Origin: UBA4582 sp047629195 | GTDB taxonomy: Bacteria; Pseudomonadota; Gammaproteobacteria; Pseudomonadales; Azotimanducaceae | Length of the DNA stretch: 64,000 nucleotides | Direction: 5' to 3' | Assembly: GCA_047629195.1 (NCBI GenBank) | Contig: JBLHWY010000003.1 | Span: forward strand, 1-64,000 | In this document: positions 35,781 through 44,649 of the stretch, piece after piece | Numbering within the stretch: the stretch's first letter is position 1 | Layout of the letters: each line of letters starts with the position of its first letter | Made by a program: the position numbers and the translations under genes | The notes under the pieces: model-generated | The model's input: only the letters and a program-made list of their open reading frames with translations | The model's database searches: none | Told to the model about the DNA's origin: nothing

Positions 35781-36881
35781 ATGAATCTCAAGCACGCGGT
35801 CAGTCCTTCTTTTATGAAAAACCCAGGCATGATAAAGAATGATTTTGATGAAATCCCGATAATTGATTTGGGTAAGTCGCTATCAGATAATCCAGAGGCA
35901 CTAGCCGCAACGATTCGTGAAATTTGTCACAAGGTCGGTTTTTTCATCGTGACAAATCATGGTGTACCTAAAAAAGTTGTCAGTGATACTTTTCAGCTAG
36001 GTAAAACTATATTCGGGCTGCCGCTCGAACAAAAGCAACTGATAGACAAACGTCAATCTCCCTATTTCAGAGGCTGGGAGGCTGAAGGTTCGGAGTTTAC
36101 AAATAACAATCCAGACATTCGAGAACAAGTAGATCTCTGGAGTGAGCATGCGCCGCGAGATGGCAACATAGAACCAGCCTACCTGCGCTTGCTTGGACCT
36201 AATCAGTGGTTGCCTGATGCTGTTTTGCCAAATAGCCAAAAAGTGATGACTCGCTGGTTTGATGAAACAGGCAATCTTGCCAATAAGCTAATGTCATTGT
36301 TAGGTATCGGGTTGGGGTTTTCTGCTGACTATTTTGAAAACCGGTTTGGTGAGGAGCGTATGAGCTTAACCAAGCTCATACGGTACCCAAAAACCCCTCA
36401 GGGCAGCTTTGGTGTAAATGCACACCACGACAGCGGTTTTTTGACCGTTCTGGCGGCTGGTGATACGCCTGGCTTAGAAATTCTAAATGCCGCTGATAAG
36501 TGGGTTCCTGTCCCCGTTATTCCTGATGCATTTGTGATCAACATCGGTGAAATGCTTCAGGCCGTCACTGGGAATTATTACATTGCGACGTCTCATCGCG
36601 TTTTCTCTAACGCTGAACGATATTCATTAGGCTATTTTCATGGGCCATCGTTGGAATCTAATCTCAGTCAAGTTGATTTGAAACCTGAATTTGTAGACGC
36701 TGTTCAAAACAGTCCGCGTCACTCCTCGGCTGGTTTTATGGCAAGCGCTGAAGACACTAAAGGTGGCGTTAAAGAGATGTCTGGGGGCCTAAACGCGTCT
36801 ACTTATGGTGATCAACTCTGGAGCTATTTCAAACGAAGTTATCCTGAGAATATGAAAAAGCATCACCCGGATGTTGAATAA
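35781..36881 (+). CDS. 2-oxoglutarate/Fe(II)-dependent oxygenase, isopenicillin-N-synthase family
   Basis: About 366 residues. The DIOX_N region reads EIPIIDLGKSLSDNPEAL, then ICHKVGFFIVTNHGVP. The iron triad is in NAHHDSGFLTVLAAGD (His-x-Asp) and YIATSHRVFSN (distal His). The 2-oxoglutarate Arg-x-Ser is in RYSLGYF. It would hydroxylate, cyclise or demethylate a small molecule. The start MNLKHAV lies 50 bp after the glpE stop. The stop codon is duplicated downstream in a 13-bp tandem repeat that leads into the VOC gene, so the two genes may be coupled. Confidence 0.92.
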   Translation: MNLKHAVSPSFMKNPGMIKNDFDEIPIIDLGKSLSDNPEALAATIREICHKVGFFIVTNHGVPKKVVSDTFQLGKTIFGLPLEQKQLIDKRQSPYFRGWEAEGSEFTNNNPDIREQVDLWSEHAPRDGNIEPAYLRLLGPNQWLPDAVLPNSQKVMTRWFDETGNLANKLMSLLGIGLGFSADYFENRFGEERMSLTKLIRYPKTPQGSFGVNAHHDSGFLTVLAAGDTPGLEILNAADKWVPVPVIPDAFVINIGEMLQAVTGNYYIATSHRVFSNAERYSLGYFHGPSLESNLSQVDLKPEFVDAVQNSPRHSSAGFMASAEDTKGGVKEMSGGLNASTYGDQLWSYFKRSYPENMKKHHPDVE

Positions 36882-36908
36882 GGATGTTGAATAAGGATGT
36901 TGAACAAG
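36870..36908 (+). repeat. Three tandem copies of a 13-bp unit spanning the oxygenase stop codon
   Basis: GATGTTGAATAAG occurs at 36870-36882 and 36883-36895, and with one change (GATGTTGAACAAG) at 36896-36908, followed by GATGG. The first copy encodes the last codons and stop of the oxygenase. This looks like replication slippage. Confidence 0.9.
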
Positions 36909-36956
36909 GATGGTGCGCTATCGTTTAGTTACCATCGGCAGGAGTCAGGGGAACAT

Positions 36957-37301
36957 ATGAAAGTTCAATATTTAGAAATTGTTTCGGTTGACGTTGTGGC
37001 CGTATGCGAAGTCTACGAAAAAGCACATGGTGTGATTTTTGGTTCAGCCGATGAGCTGCTTGGCGGTGCGAGAACGTGCGTACTGCCGGATGGGAGTATC
37101 ATAGGCATACGTGGTCCCTTGAGTGAGACTGAGGAGCCGGTCGTTCGACCTTACTGGCTTACTGAAGATATTGATAAGGCCTTGGACACCGTAAAAGGCC
37201 TCGGTGCAGAAGTTGCACATCCACCCTTGGAAATATCTGGCAAAGGTAAGTTTGCGATTTATATTCACGGAGGCGTGCAACATGGACTTTGGCAGCTATG
37301 A
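36957..37301 (+). CDS. VOC-superfamily (glyoxalase-like) protein
   Basis: 114 residues from an ATG with AGGGGA upstream. It reads as one VOC beta-alpha-beta-beta-beta repeat pair: MKVQYLEIVSVDVVAVCEVYEK, IGIRGPLSETEEPVVRPYWL, then ALDTVKGLGAEVAHPP and KGKFAIYIHGGVQHGLWQL. Charged His/Glu positions for a metal are incomplete, so it may bind rather than turn over its ligand. It follows the oxygenase closely and could act in the same pathway. Confidence 0.8.
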   Translation: MKVQYLEIVSVDVVAVCEVYEKAHGVIFGSADELLGGARTCVLPDGSIIGIRGPLSETEEPVVRPYWLTEDIDKALDTVKGLGAEVAHPPLEISGKGKFAIYIHGGVQHGLWQL

Positions 37302-37328
37302 CAAAAGTCGCTGCCGATGGCATTTGCG

Positions 37329-39272
37329 CTAATCCAAATTTGTGATTACGATCGGCTCGATCTCATCCGCAGGGCTAAAACCAAAGACTCTGCCGTAAAA
37401 ATATAACTCGAGGTCCATACAGCGTTTGATGTTTGCGGCAATTCGAAAGCCGTGCTGCTCTCCTTCGAAGGGGACGTAGGCAACTGGCACGCCTTTCTCT
37501 GTCAGGGCGGCTACCATCGTCTCTGCTTGATTCGGTGGTACCACTTTGTCCTCAAGCCCCTGGAAGAAGATACATGGGCTGGCCATCTGATCAACGTGGT
37601 GGATCGGTGATCTTGCATGATAGAGCGCCAATTCAGCTGGGTAGGCGCCAATCATGCTGTCGAGGTATCTAGCCTCGAATTTATGTGTGTCTTTTGCCAG
37701 AGCTTCAAGGTCGCCAACGCCGAAGTGGCTAGCGCCAGCTTTAAAGGTGTCGGTGAATGTCAGAGCTGAAAGCGTTGTATAGCCGCCAGCGCTGCCTCCG
37801 CGTATCGCTAGTCGATTGCTGTCCGCCTTATTCTGACGAACCAAATACTCGGCTCCGTGGACTGCGTCTTCGACATCAACAATACCCCATTGTCTGATTA
37901 GCTTGTCTCGATATTCGCGACCGTAACCTGTAGACCCGCGATAGTTTAGGTCGAGTACGGCAAACCCGCGGCTAGTCCAGAATTGGGTTTTCAGATTCAG
38001 CACGCTGTGTGTCGCGCCAGTTGGGCCGCCGTGCATCATGACAACCAGCGGTGGAGCCTCAGAGTCTAGAGTGTCAGAGCCAACTGGGTCATAGTCTTTG
38101 TTAGTGGGTGGATAATAGAATGCATGGGCTGTTTGATCGTTGGCAGTAGGAAATTCTATTGTTTCCGGAACAGAGTAGTAGCCTTTATCAAGCTCCAGAG
38201 TGGTGGAGTGCTTGAAAACATTGTGTTCACCGGTAGAAAGATCAACCGTAATCAACTCCGGAAAAGTGATTGGAGATGCCGCGCCGGTGGTGAGCCATTG
38301 ACCGTTGAGTGAAATGCCACCGAGGTCAGTATAGGGTAGGTTAATATTTGTTAGTGTTCCGCTGTCAATTGTCAGGATTGCTAGTTGACTAACGTTACCG
38401 ATGCCGTAGTTACAAACAATTGCGGTTGCATCCAAAAAGTCGAAGCTATGTAAGCCAAAGCCCCAATGCGGGATACCGAACTCGACTGCTAGCGGGCAGA
38501 TGCTTTGGTCGGCGCCATTTTGATAGATATTCCACCAGCCAGATTCATCGGAGATAAAAAAGAGTGTGCCGTCAGGTGAGAACCTGGGTTGTTGAACAGA
38601 TATTTTCTGTTCGCCGATTCTGCCGCCAGCAACTTGTGTCAGTTCGCCTAGTACACCTTCTTCATCCACGTTTGTTAGCCAGATGACAGTCTCATCCCAA
38701 GGCATATCTGGATGGTTCCAGCTCATAAATGCGAGTTGCGTGCTGTCTGAGCTGATGACCGGTGATGAATAGAAATCGTGTCCGCGGCTTAGCACAGTGA
38801 CATCGCCAGACTGAAGGTCAACAGCGCCAATGTAATTTACTGCTTCACCTTCACCTCGATGATCTTCGATGACATAAACAATACGGTTATGTTTCTCGTC
38901 GACGCAACCGTTTGCGAAACGTAAACCATCAATGTTGGTAAGCTGCGTTGGTACTTCGTCGTTGAAGTTTTGGCGATACAGTTGTTGGTCAGCGAAATTG
39001 GAAAAAAATACTGCGCCATCATGTAGTAACCACGCGCCACCGCCATACTCATGTACGCGGGTTCGTATGTTGTAAGGCGCTGGCGTGATATCTCTATCGC
39101 TGCCATCAGATGCGCGCTTTACCAGTACATTACGGCCAGCTTCCTGTGGTCGGGATTCTGTCCAGAATAAATCACCTTGATGCCAGGTTGGCGAAGAGAT
39201 TCCGATCGTATCTGCAATGATGAGATCGCTAGTTATCGGAGACTTCCAGGAGCCAAGGGGTGCTTTCATCAT
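37329..39272 (-). CDS. S9-family prolyl oligopeptidase-like serine peptidase
   Basis: 647 residues, the usual length for cytoplasmic acylaminoacyl-peptidase/DPP-like bacterial enzymes. The N-terminal ~370 residues form a beta-propeller (repeated blades with SPDGTLFFISDESGWWNIY, QLAFMSWNHPDMPW). The C-terminal hydrolase has an oxyanion MHGGPTG, the nucleophile GGSAGGYT, a catalytic Asp in FQGLEDKVVPPNQ and His in EGEQHGFR. No signal peptide is present. It would cut short peptides, possibly after Pro or release N-terminal residues. It follows the HxlR gene by 35 bp on the same strand. Confidence 0.94.
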   Translation of the reverse strand: MMKAPLGSWKSPITSDLIIADTIGISSPTWHQGDLFWTESRPQEAGRNVLVKRASDGSDRDITPAPYNIRTRVHEYGGGAWLLHDGAVFFSNFADQQLYRQNFNDEVPTQLTNIDGLRFANGCVDEKHNRIVYVIEDHRGEGEAVNYIGAVDLQSGDVTVLSRGHDFYSSPVISSDSTQLAFMSWNHPDMPWDETVIWLTNVDEEGVLGELTQVAGGRIGEQKISVQQPRFSPDGTLFFISDESGWWNIYQNGADQSICPLAVEFGIPHWGFGLHSFDFLDATAIVCNYGIGNVSQLAILTIDSGTLTNINLPYTDLGGISLNGQWLTTGAASPITFPELITVDLSTGEHNVFKHSTTLELDKGYYSVPETIEFPTANDQTAHAFYYPPTNKDYDPVGSDTLDSEAPPLVVMMHGGPTGATHSVLNLKTQFWTSRGFAVLDLNYRGSTGYGREYRDKLIRQWGIVDVEDAVHGAEYLVRQNKADSNRLAIRGGSAGGYTTLSALTFTDTFKAGASHFGVGDLEALAKDTHKFEARYLDSMIGAYPAELALYHARSPIHHVDQMASPCIFFQGLEDKVVPPNQAETMVAALTEKGVPVAYVPFEGEQHGFRIAANIKRCMDLELYFYGRVFGFSPADEIEPIVITNLD

Positions 39273-39307
39273 GGTAATTCCATTTTTTAGATTCGAGAAG
39301 GTGAAGT

Positions 39308-39643
39308 TTAGAAATTTACGTCGCCGAATTTCTTCATCGCAGCAATAATTGGACGTACTGTTTTACATTTTTCCGTTGGTAGATACTCATATCGAAGCGG
39401 ATTATCTTGATAGGCGCTTTTCTCAAGTAAGCCTTCATCCACTAATTTTTTAAGGCGCTGGGACAGTAGATTAGTTGGAATACGCTCAGGGCTTTGGGCA
39501 AAGTGAGTGTAAGTTTTTGCATTGAAAATTAACACGTCCCGTAATATTAAAAGGGTCCACTTATCACCCAGCAGGTCGAGTGTTTTAGCAATGGGGCAGT
39601 TCGAGCGAAATTTTGAACCTAGCTCCAACTTTGCTTTACTCAT
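39308..39643 (-). CDS. HxlR-family winged-helix transcriptional regulator
   Basis: 111 residues, single winged helix. CPIAKTLDLLGDKWTLLILRDVL is the HxlR signature with the conserved Cys that senses electrophiles or redox state in several members. PTNLLSQRLKKLVDEGLLEK is the recognition helix region. The ATG overlaps the stop of the upstream MATE gene (ATGA), so regulator and pump are made together. An HxlR-type operator candidate (41010-41055) lies upstream of the MATE gene, which suggests autoregulation. It is the only recognisable transcription factor in the window. Confidence 0.93.
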   Translation of the reverse strand: MSKAKLELGSKFRSNCPIAKTLDLLGDKWTLLILRDVLIFNAKTYTHFAQSPERIPTNLLSQRLKKLVDEGLLEKSAYQDNPLRYEYLPTEKCKTVRPIIAAMKKFGDVNF

Positions 39644-40983
39644 TTTCGCCAAGCCCCCAATTTTAATGCGATACCGATGACGACGCCAAACACGATCATA
39701 CCCGCTGCTGCAGCAATATAAACGCCTTGTAAGCCATAATTTAGGCTGAAAGCGAGAAATAGGGCGCCCGCGACGGCAATCAGCACGCGAAGAATCGTTG
39801 CAATGATTGGCCAGGTAACTGTACCAGCGCCTTGACTCGCAAAATAGAGTGATAAGCCAAACCCTTGAAACGCAAAACAGGGTCCGACGATTTGGATATA
39901 CAACTTGGCTGCTTCATATGTCTCTGGGTCGCTGGTAAAGGCCGGTATCCAAAGTGAGGGCAGTAAAGCCAGTGTTAAGCCTACGACTGCAGATATGGCC
40001 GCTGCTAATGAACTGCCAATCCAGCCTATTTTCTCGGCGCGTTCAATATTACCAGCGCCGACGTTGGTGCCAACCATCGCAGTCATAGCAGCGCCGAGGC
40101 CAAATACCAGCGGTATCATCAGGAACTCAATTCGAGAGCCAATACCATAGCCCGCTAGTGCCGACTCGCCGAACCGACCGACAATCGCTGTTAAAGCAAG
40201 TACGGTTGTGACCGTAAGTATGGGGGAAAGTGATGCTGGCAATGCTACCTTAAAAATGTCTCTAAATAACGGTAACGAGAGCTGGCATGCGGACCATTTG
40301 ATTTTCAGATTTTGAGACCCTTTAGCGAGCTTGAACAACATGATAGAGCTCACCACCACGCCACTTGTAATGGCTGATATGGCCGCGCCGAGAATACCCA
40401 ATTGAGGAAATCCGAATAAGCCTAGTACCAGTAAGCCGGAAAGTGGCACCTGAATGAATGCAGCGATAATCATGAGTAGTGCTGGAAATTTCATGTCGCC
40501 GGTACCGCGAAAAATTGCGCCGATAATGCTTAGCGACCAGAGAAAAATGCCACCGCAAAACAGTACCAAGCAGTAGTCCTGCGCTTGCTCTAGTGTGAGG
40601 CCGGCGCCACCGAGAAACAATAAAAGCGGGGTGCCAAAGCACAGGTAAAGCGCAAGGAAAAGCATAGCGCCGCCAAAGGTGACGGCCAGTGCATGCCAGA
40701 TGAGTTTTTCTGCACGAAGGAGATCACCTGAACCGACCGCTCTTGCGATGGCTGACGTCACGGCACCACCAACAGCGCCGCCGGCCATAGTTTGTGTCAA
40801 CATCAGCAGCGGAAAAGCGAGTGCGATCGCTGCCAGCGCACTGGTGCCCAATTGACCAATGAACCAGACCTCGGCAAGACTAACTGATCCCTGAATGATG
40901 AAAGCCACTGCGTTCGGGGTCGCCATTCGAATCAGTAAAGGCCCGGGAGGGGACTCAAGCATTGCGGTAGTTCGGGCATCCAT
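39640..40983 (-). CDS. MATE-family multidrug/cation efflux transporter
   Basis: 447 residues with about twelve membrane helices arranged as two six-helix halves: the first half begins PLLIRMATPNAVAFIIQGSVSLAEVWFIGQLG and the second near RDIFKVALPASLSPILTV (each cited by start only). It is a NorM/DinF-like Na+ or H+ coupled exporter. The gene heads an operon with the HxlR regulator (ATGA overlap). The upstream palindrome at 41010-41055 overlaps the best promoter, so ligand-released repression is likely. The exported compound is unknown. Confidence 0.94.
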   Translation of the reverse strand: MDARTTAMLESPPGPLLIRMATPNAVAFIIQGSVSLAEVWFIGQLGTSALAAIALAFPLLMLTQTMAGGAVGGAVTSAIARAVGSGDLLRAEKLIWHALAVTFGGAMLFLALYLCFGTPLLLFLGGAGLTLEQAQDYCLVLFCGGIFLWSLSIIGAIFRGTGDMKFPALLMIIAAFIQVPLSGLLVLGLFGFPQLGILGAAISAITSGVVVSSIMLFKLAKGSQNLKIKWSACQLSLPLFRDIFKVALPASLSPILTVTTVLALTAIVGRFGESALAGYGIGSRIEFLMIPLVFGLGAAMTAMVGTNVGAGNIERAEKIGWIGSSLAAAISAVVGLTLALLPSLWIPAFTSDPETYEAAKLYIQIVGPCFAFQGFGLSLYFASQGAGTVTWPIIATILRVLIAVAGALFLAFSLNYGLQGVYIAAAAGMIVFGVVIGIALKLGAWRK

Positions 40984-41009
40984 AAATTTTACTGTTGCAA
41001 AAATGAAGA

Positions 41010-41055
41010 TGTCACTTTATTTTTTAAAGTGACATGCTTGCAATAGTAAAGTGAC
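41010..41055. promoter_or_regulatory. Operator candidate for the MATE-HxlR operon
   Basis: TGTCACTTTA (41010-41019) and TAAAGTGACA (41025-41034) are a perfect inverted repeat across five bases. A further TAAAGTGAC lies at 41047-41055, 22 bp (about two turns) from the second arm. On the minus strand a TTGCAA -35-like and ATAAAG -10-like pair spans the palindrome, so a bound dimer would block RNA polymerase at the MATE promoter. Confidence 0.75.
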
Positions 41056-41109
41056 TTATTTGCACGCTGAATTATGAGCCATATGCGTGAGCAGTTAGGT
41101 TGAGTTTGG

Positions 41110-42333
41110 CTAAGCCGGAGGACGATCGTGAATGATGCCTTTTTCCGTCAGCTCATTGATCTGTTTTGTGGTCTTTCCTAGCCAATCTCGCAGCACGGCT
41201 TCATTGTCGGCGCCAAGATCAGGACTTGGGGTCCATGTATCCGAAGAGGTGCCGGGCAGTTTTACCGGGGTGCCAGGAATAAGCGTCTCACCTGCTTCCA
41301 GTGGCACAAAGAATCCTCGGTGCTCGACCTGTGGGTCAGACACCATGTCTGGTGTTGTATTCACAGCACCTGCAGGCACCCCTGCGGCTTGCAGTCTGAT
41401 TGCTAAATCTTGTTTGGTGCTACCAGCACAGTAGTCGGCAATCGCGGTATCAATCTTATCGTGCTGTTGTTGTCTCTTGGCGAGTGGCCAATTGGGATTC
41501 AGAGATTCAACCACGCTGCAGAGTTGCTGCCAATCCCTATCGTTGACGCACGCGATAGCGACCCAGTCATCTACTCCTGCTGCGCGGTAGATCCCGGCTG
41601 GCGCCATGTGTGGATGCCTGTTACCGATTGGTTCAACCGTGCCTCCTAATTGATGTTCAATGAGAAAAGGACCAGAAAAAGACACGCCAGCCTCGTGCAG
41701 TGACATTTCGATACGGAGTCCAACGCCAGTTTCTTGCCTTTGTCGCAAGGCATGTGTAAGCGCTGCTGCAGCGGCCGTTGCAGCAATAGGATCCATGAGG
41801 GCCATGGCGGTATTGCGTGGCTGCTTCGGACTGTAGCCCAGTACATTAGTCAGTCCCGACATGGCTTCCACGATAGGGCCAAATGCGACGCGATCCCGAT
41901 ATTGGCCAGTGGTACCAAAGCCTGGCATTGTGAGGTAAATGATTTTCGGATTGGTCGTGGACAATGTTTCATAGTCGAGCTTGAGCGAAGGCATTGCTCT
42001 GGCGCTAAAATTCTCTATGACAATATCAGCATGCTTAACCATCTCTAAAAAGGTTGCACGACCTTGCGCTTGTTTTAAATCAATACAAACGCTACGGCGG
42101 TTTCGAGCGAGCTTTACGTAAGCGGCATTTCTATTCCATGGTTCGCCGTTGGGGTCACCTTCGATCCAGCCGCCGATAGGCGCGTCGGCGAATTCTCTGG
42201 GGCCGCGACTTAGTGGGCCTTCAATCTTTACAACCTCAGCGCCTAGGTCAGACAACATGCGTACGGCAAGTGGCCCCGCCCAAACATGCGTTAGATCCAG
42301 CACACGAACACCAGCGAGTGGACCGAATGCCAT
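41110..42333 (-). CDS. Family III (CaiB/BaiF) CoA-transferase, catalytic-type subunit
   Basis: 407 residues, a full-length family III CoA-transferase. It has the nucleotide-end RVLDLTHVWAGPLAVRMLSDLGAEVVKIE (cited as its N-terminal motif) and NRRSVCIDLK, ADIVIENFSA and the active-site segment GLRIEMSLHE. The last Glu aligns by motif with the catalytic Asp of formyl-CoA transferase. Last of four tandem genes; its ATG overlaps the preceding stop. Its closest relative in the block is the gene at 43435, which shares IACxND and related stretches. It is probably a subunit of a heterodimer transferring CoA from succinyl-CoA or a similar donor to a carboxylic acid. Confidence 0.9.
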   Translation of the reverse strand: MAFGPLAGVRVLDLTHVWAGPLAVRMLSDLGAEVVKIEGPLSRGPREFADAPIGGWIEGDPNGEPWNRNAAYVKLARNRRSVCIDLKQAQGRATFLEMVKHADIVIENFSARAMPSLKLDYETLSTTNPKIIYLTMPGFGTTGQYRDRVAFGPIVEAMSGLTNVLGYSPKQPRNTAMALMDPIAATAAAAALTHALRQRQETGVGLRIEMSLHEAGVSFSGPFLIEHQLGGTVEPIGNRHPHMAPAGIYRAAGVDDWVAIACVNDRDWQQLCSVVESLNPNWPLAKRQQQHDKIDTAIADYCAGSTKQDLAIRLQAAGVPAGAVNTTPDMVSDPQVEHRGFFVPLEAGETLIPGTPVKLPGTSSDTWTPSPDLGADNEAVLRDWLGKTTKQINELTEKGIIHDRPPA

Positions 42334-43430
42334 CAGAGGTTCTCCGAAAGATTAGAAGTGTGAGAGGTGTGAAAGGCGCCAGAGGTGACGTTAGACTCAA
42401 CTGGCGTCAGCGTCTGAGCTGGCCAGGGTTTGTCGTCGAAGCGGAAAGGGAGTGGTGGAGCTTGCACTGTATCCATTTCTGAGGTGTCAGACTTTTTTAT
42501 GGTCTGCCAGAAATCTCTTTCTGCAAGGTGTTCGTTGGAAAGAATATCATCGAAGGTTTGTACGACACCAACGGGCACTCTGAAGTCGCGCGCGCTTTCT
42601 TCGACTTGTGCCCGAGTCATTGATTCCATTGCCGTGGAAATTATCTCGTGTAGCGCTTCTCTGTTCGCCATCCTAGTTCCGTTAGTCGCAAATCGCTCGT
42701 CGAGTACTAACTCAGGTCGGCCAAGGAAAGTCGTGAAAGGATCCCAGAACGTGGGGACGATATTGATGTACACCCAGCCGTCCGCAAGCTTGAATTGAGT
42801 TGATGGGCATACCCACCAAAAGTCATTGCCATGGCGGCTGCGAATATTATCGGCACAATGCCATTGCACCGTCGTGAACTGGCTGAGCGACATCACAACT
42901 TCTAGTTTGCTGATGTCTGCAGCTTCATTAAACTCTCCAAGCCTGCAAGCGTTGGCAACCATATATGCCCATTGGCCGCTCTGGAGGTCGGCATAATGGC
43001 CCGGAAGTGTTAGTGGCGCAGTATCTTGATCTCCTATGAGGTTGCTATAGCCCCCCATTGCTTGCAATACATTTTCTGTTCCACGCCAGTTCCTTCTAGG
43101 TCCGGTTCGACCAAATGGCGTGATTGCGACTTTGACCGGACACTTCCAATGATCAAAACCGGCACTTAAGACAGCGTCTGCACTGGCTGCTTCAAGAATA
43201 ACGATGTCAGCTTGTGCTGCTAGCGCTGCGATCAGGTCTGGATCATCCGTTGCGATACGTCGTTTCCCAGCATGTAAAAAGAGATCTAGCGCGTGGTCGC
43301 TGACCCATGCCGGGCTGTTGGCATGGCCGCTGCCTTCTATTCTGACGACATCGTAACCCGTTTGGGCAAAGACGCGACCGGCGAATCCTGCGGCAATACC
43401 GCCAACTTCTAGAATTTTGTCTACAGCCAT
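42333..43430 (-). CDS. Family III CoA-transferase-like protein lacking the catalytic acidic residue
   Basis: 365 residues from MAVDKILEVGG, four bases after the previous stop; an upstream frame extension overlaps the neighbour and looks like shadow sequence. The fold signature is weaker (GFAGRVFAQTGYDVVRIEG, ADIVILEAASADAV). At the active-site segment it reads EVVMSLSQFTTV, with Gln where Asp/Glu is needed. It may therefore be the structural half of a heterodimer with the product of 41110. The C-terminal tail is Ser/Thr-rich. Confidence 0.8.
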   Translation of the reverse strand: MAVDKILEVGGIAAGFAGRVFAQTGYDVVRIEGSGHANSPAWVSDHALDLFLHAGKRRIATDDPDLIAALAAQADIVILEAASADAVLSAGFDHWKCPVKVAITPFGRTGPRRNWRGTENVLQAMGGYSNLIGDQDTAPLTLPGHYADLQSGQWAYMVANACRLGEFNEAADISKLEVVMSLSQFTTVQWHCADNIRSRHGNDFWWVCPSTQFKLADGWVYINIVPTFWDPFTTFLGRPELVLDERFATNGTRMANREALHEIISTAMESMTRAQVEESARDFRVPVGVVQTFDDILSNEHLAERDFWQTIKKSDTSEMDTVQAPPLPFRFDDKPWPAQTLTPVESNVTSGAFHTSHTSNLSENL

Positions 43431-43434
43431 AACG

Positions 43435-44649
43435 TCACTTGAATATGCCGAGTTGGTCGTTGATATGGAATTCTCCCTCAGACATGTCGAGCCAGTCGGA
43501 CAGTACTGCCTCGTTGTCTTCTCCCAGCTTACGGGAGCGCGGGAACTCATCGCAAGGGGTCTTACTGAAATAAAGTGGCAGTCGATCCCCAATCACCGTG
43601 CCATATTCGGGATGTTGCCCTGTGAGAGGTTGAAAGAATTGGTGTGCCGCGAGTTGAGGATCCTTTTCAACCAGGTCAACCCCGTTTTGGACGACGCCGG
43701 CGGGTACGCCTGCTTTCTGACATCGTTCCATGACGTCCTCTGCTATTAAAGAAGAAGTCCAGGTCGATACCTGGCGATCTAATTCATCGCTAGCGGCGGC
43801 TCTTCCTGTGGCTGTCATGTATATTGGGTTTTGAGTCCATTCAGGATTGCCCATAACACCTTTGAAGGCTAACCATTGAATGTCATTCATGCAGGCGATA
43901 GCAATCCAGCGTTCGTTTTCGGTTTTGTCATCGACCGCGCCTGCGCATGGATAGCAATTGTGTGGAGCTACATCGTCATAAGGTAACTTGTTGCCGGTTG
44001 GTCTTGCGGCGACACCATTGGCGAACCAATCAAGTAATGACGGACCTGCGAAATTCACGCCTACTTCGAATTGAGACATATCAATTCTTTGGCCACGCCC
44101 TGTGCGCCGGCGGGCCTCTATTGCGGCCAGTATTGCTACGACAGCATGCAAACCTGCTTGATGGTCGTTGTATGAGAAACCAATGCCTATATCTTCGCGG
44201 CCGGGAACGCCAGTTAGATGAGTTAGGCCGGAGAGCGCGTGAATGGTCGGTGCATAAGTCACAAATTTTGACCAGGGTCCGCCGTCACCCATGCCGGACA
44301 TTTCTGCATAAATGACGCCTTTGTTGCCTTCCCTGACAGTCTCAAAATCGATTCCCCAGCGTTGCAAGACACCGACGGAAAAATTATTGATAACAATGTC
44401 GGCTTCGTTACAGAGCTTGCGGCTAAGTTCTCTGCTCTCATCTCGGGACATATCTAATGCCAGCGAACGTTTGCTGCGATTAAATTGCAGAAAGTAGGGA
44501 TGGGTTGGTAAATTAACGCCGGTGGCGCGATCCACTGAATTAACTTTCACGACATCGGCGCCCATGTCACCGAGAATTCGAGTTGCAAAGGGACCGGCGA
44601 GTACATGGGAGAAATCGAGTATCCTAATTCCGTCAAGAGGTCTGCTCAT
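43435..44649 (-). CDS. Family III CoA-transferase, catalytic-type subunit
   Basis: 404 residues. N-terminal IRILDFSHVLAGPFATRILGDMGADVVKV is canonical (cited from residue 8). The active-site segment GQRIDMSQFEVGVNF has Glu at the catalytic position and the preceding Asp typical of the family. IACMNDIQWLAF near residue 255 matches IACVNDRDWQQL in the gene at 41110. Four-base overlap (ATGA) with the upstream gene at 44646 ties the two together. Likely partner of the Gln-type protein made just before it. Confidence 0.92.
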   Translation of the reverse strand: MSRPLDGIRILDFSHVLAGPFATRILGDMGADVVKVNSVDRATGVNLPTHPYFLQFNRSKRSLALDMSRDESRELSRKLCNEADIVINNFSVGVLQRWGIDFETVREGNKGVIYAEMSGMGDGGPWSKFVTYAPTIHALSGLTHLTGVPGREDIGIGFSYNDHQAGLHAVVAILAAIEARRRTGRGQRIDMSQFEVGVNFAGPSLLDWFANGVAARPTGNKLPYDDVAPHNCYPCAGAVDDKTENERWIAIACMNDIQWLAFKGVMGNPEWTQNPIYMTATGRAAASDELDRQVSTWTSSLIAEDVMERCQKAGVPAGVVQNGVDLVEKDPQLAAHQFFQPLTGQHPEYGTVIGDRLPLYFSKTPCDEFPRSRKLGEDNEAVLSDWLDMSEGEFHINDQLGIFK

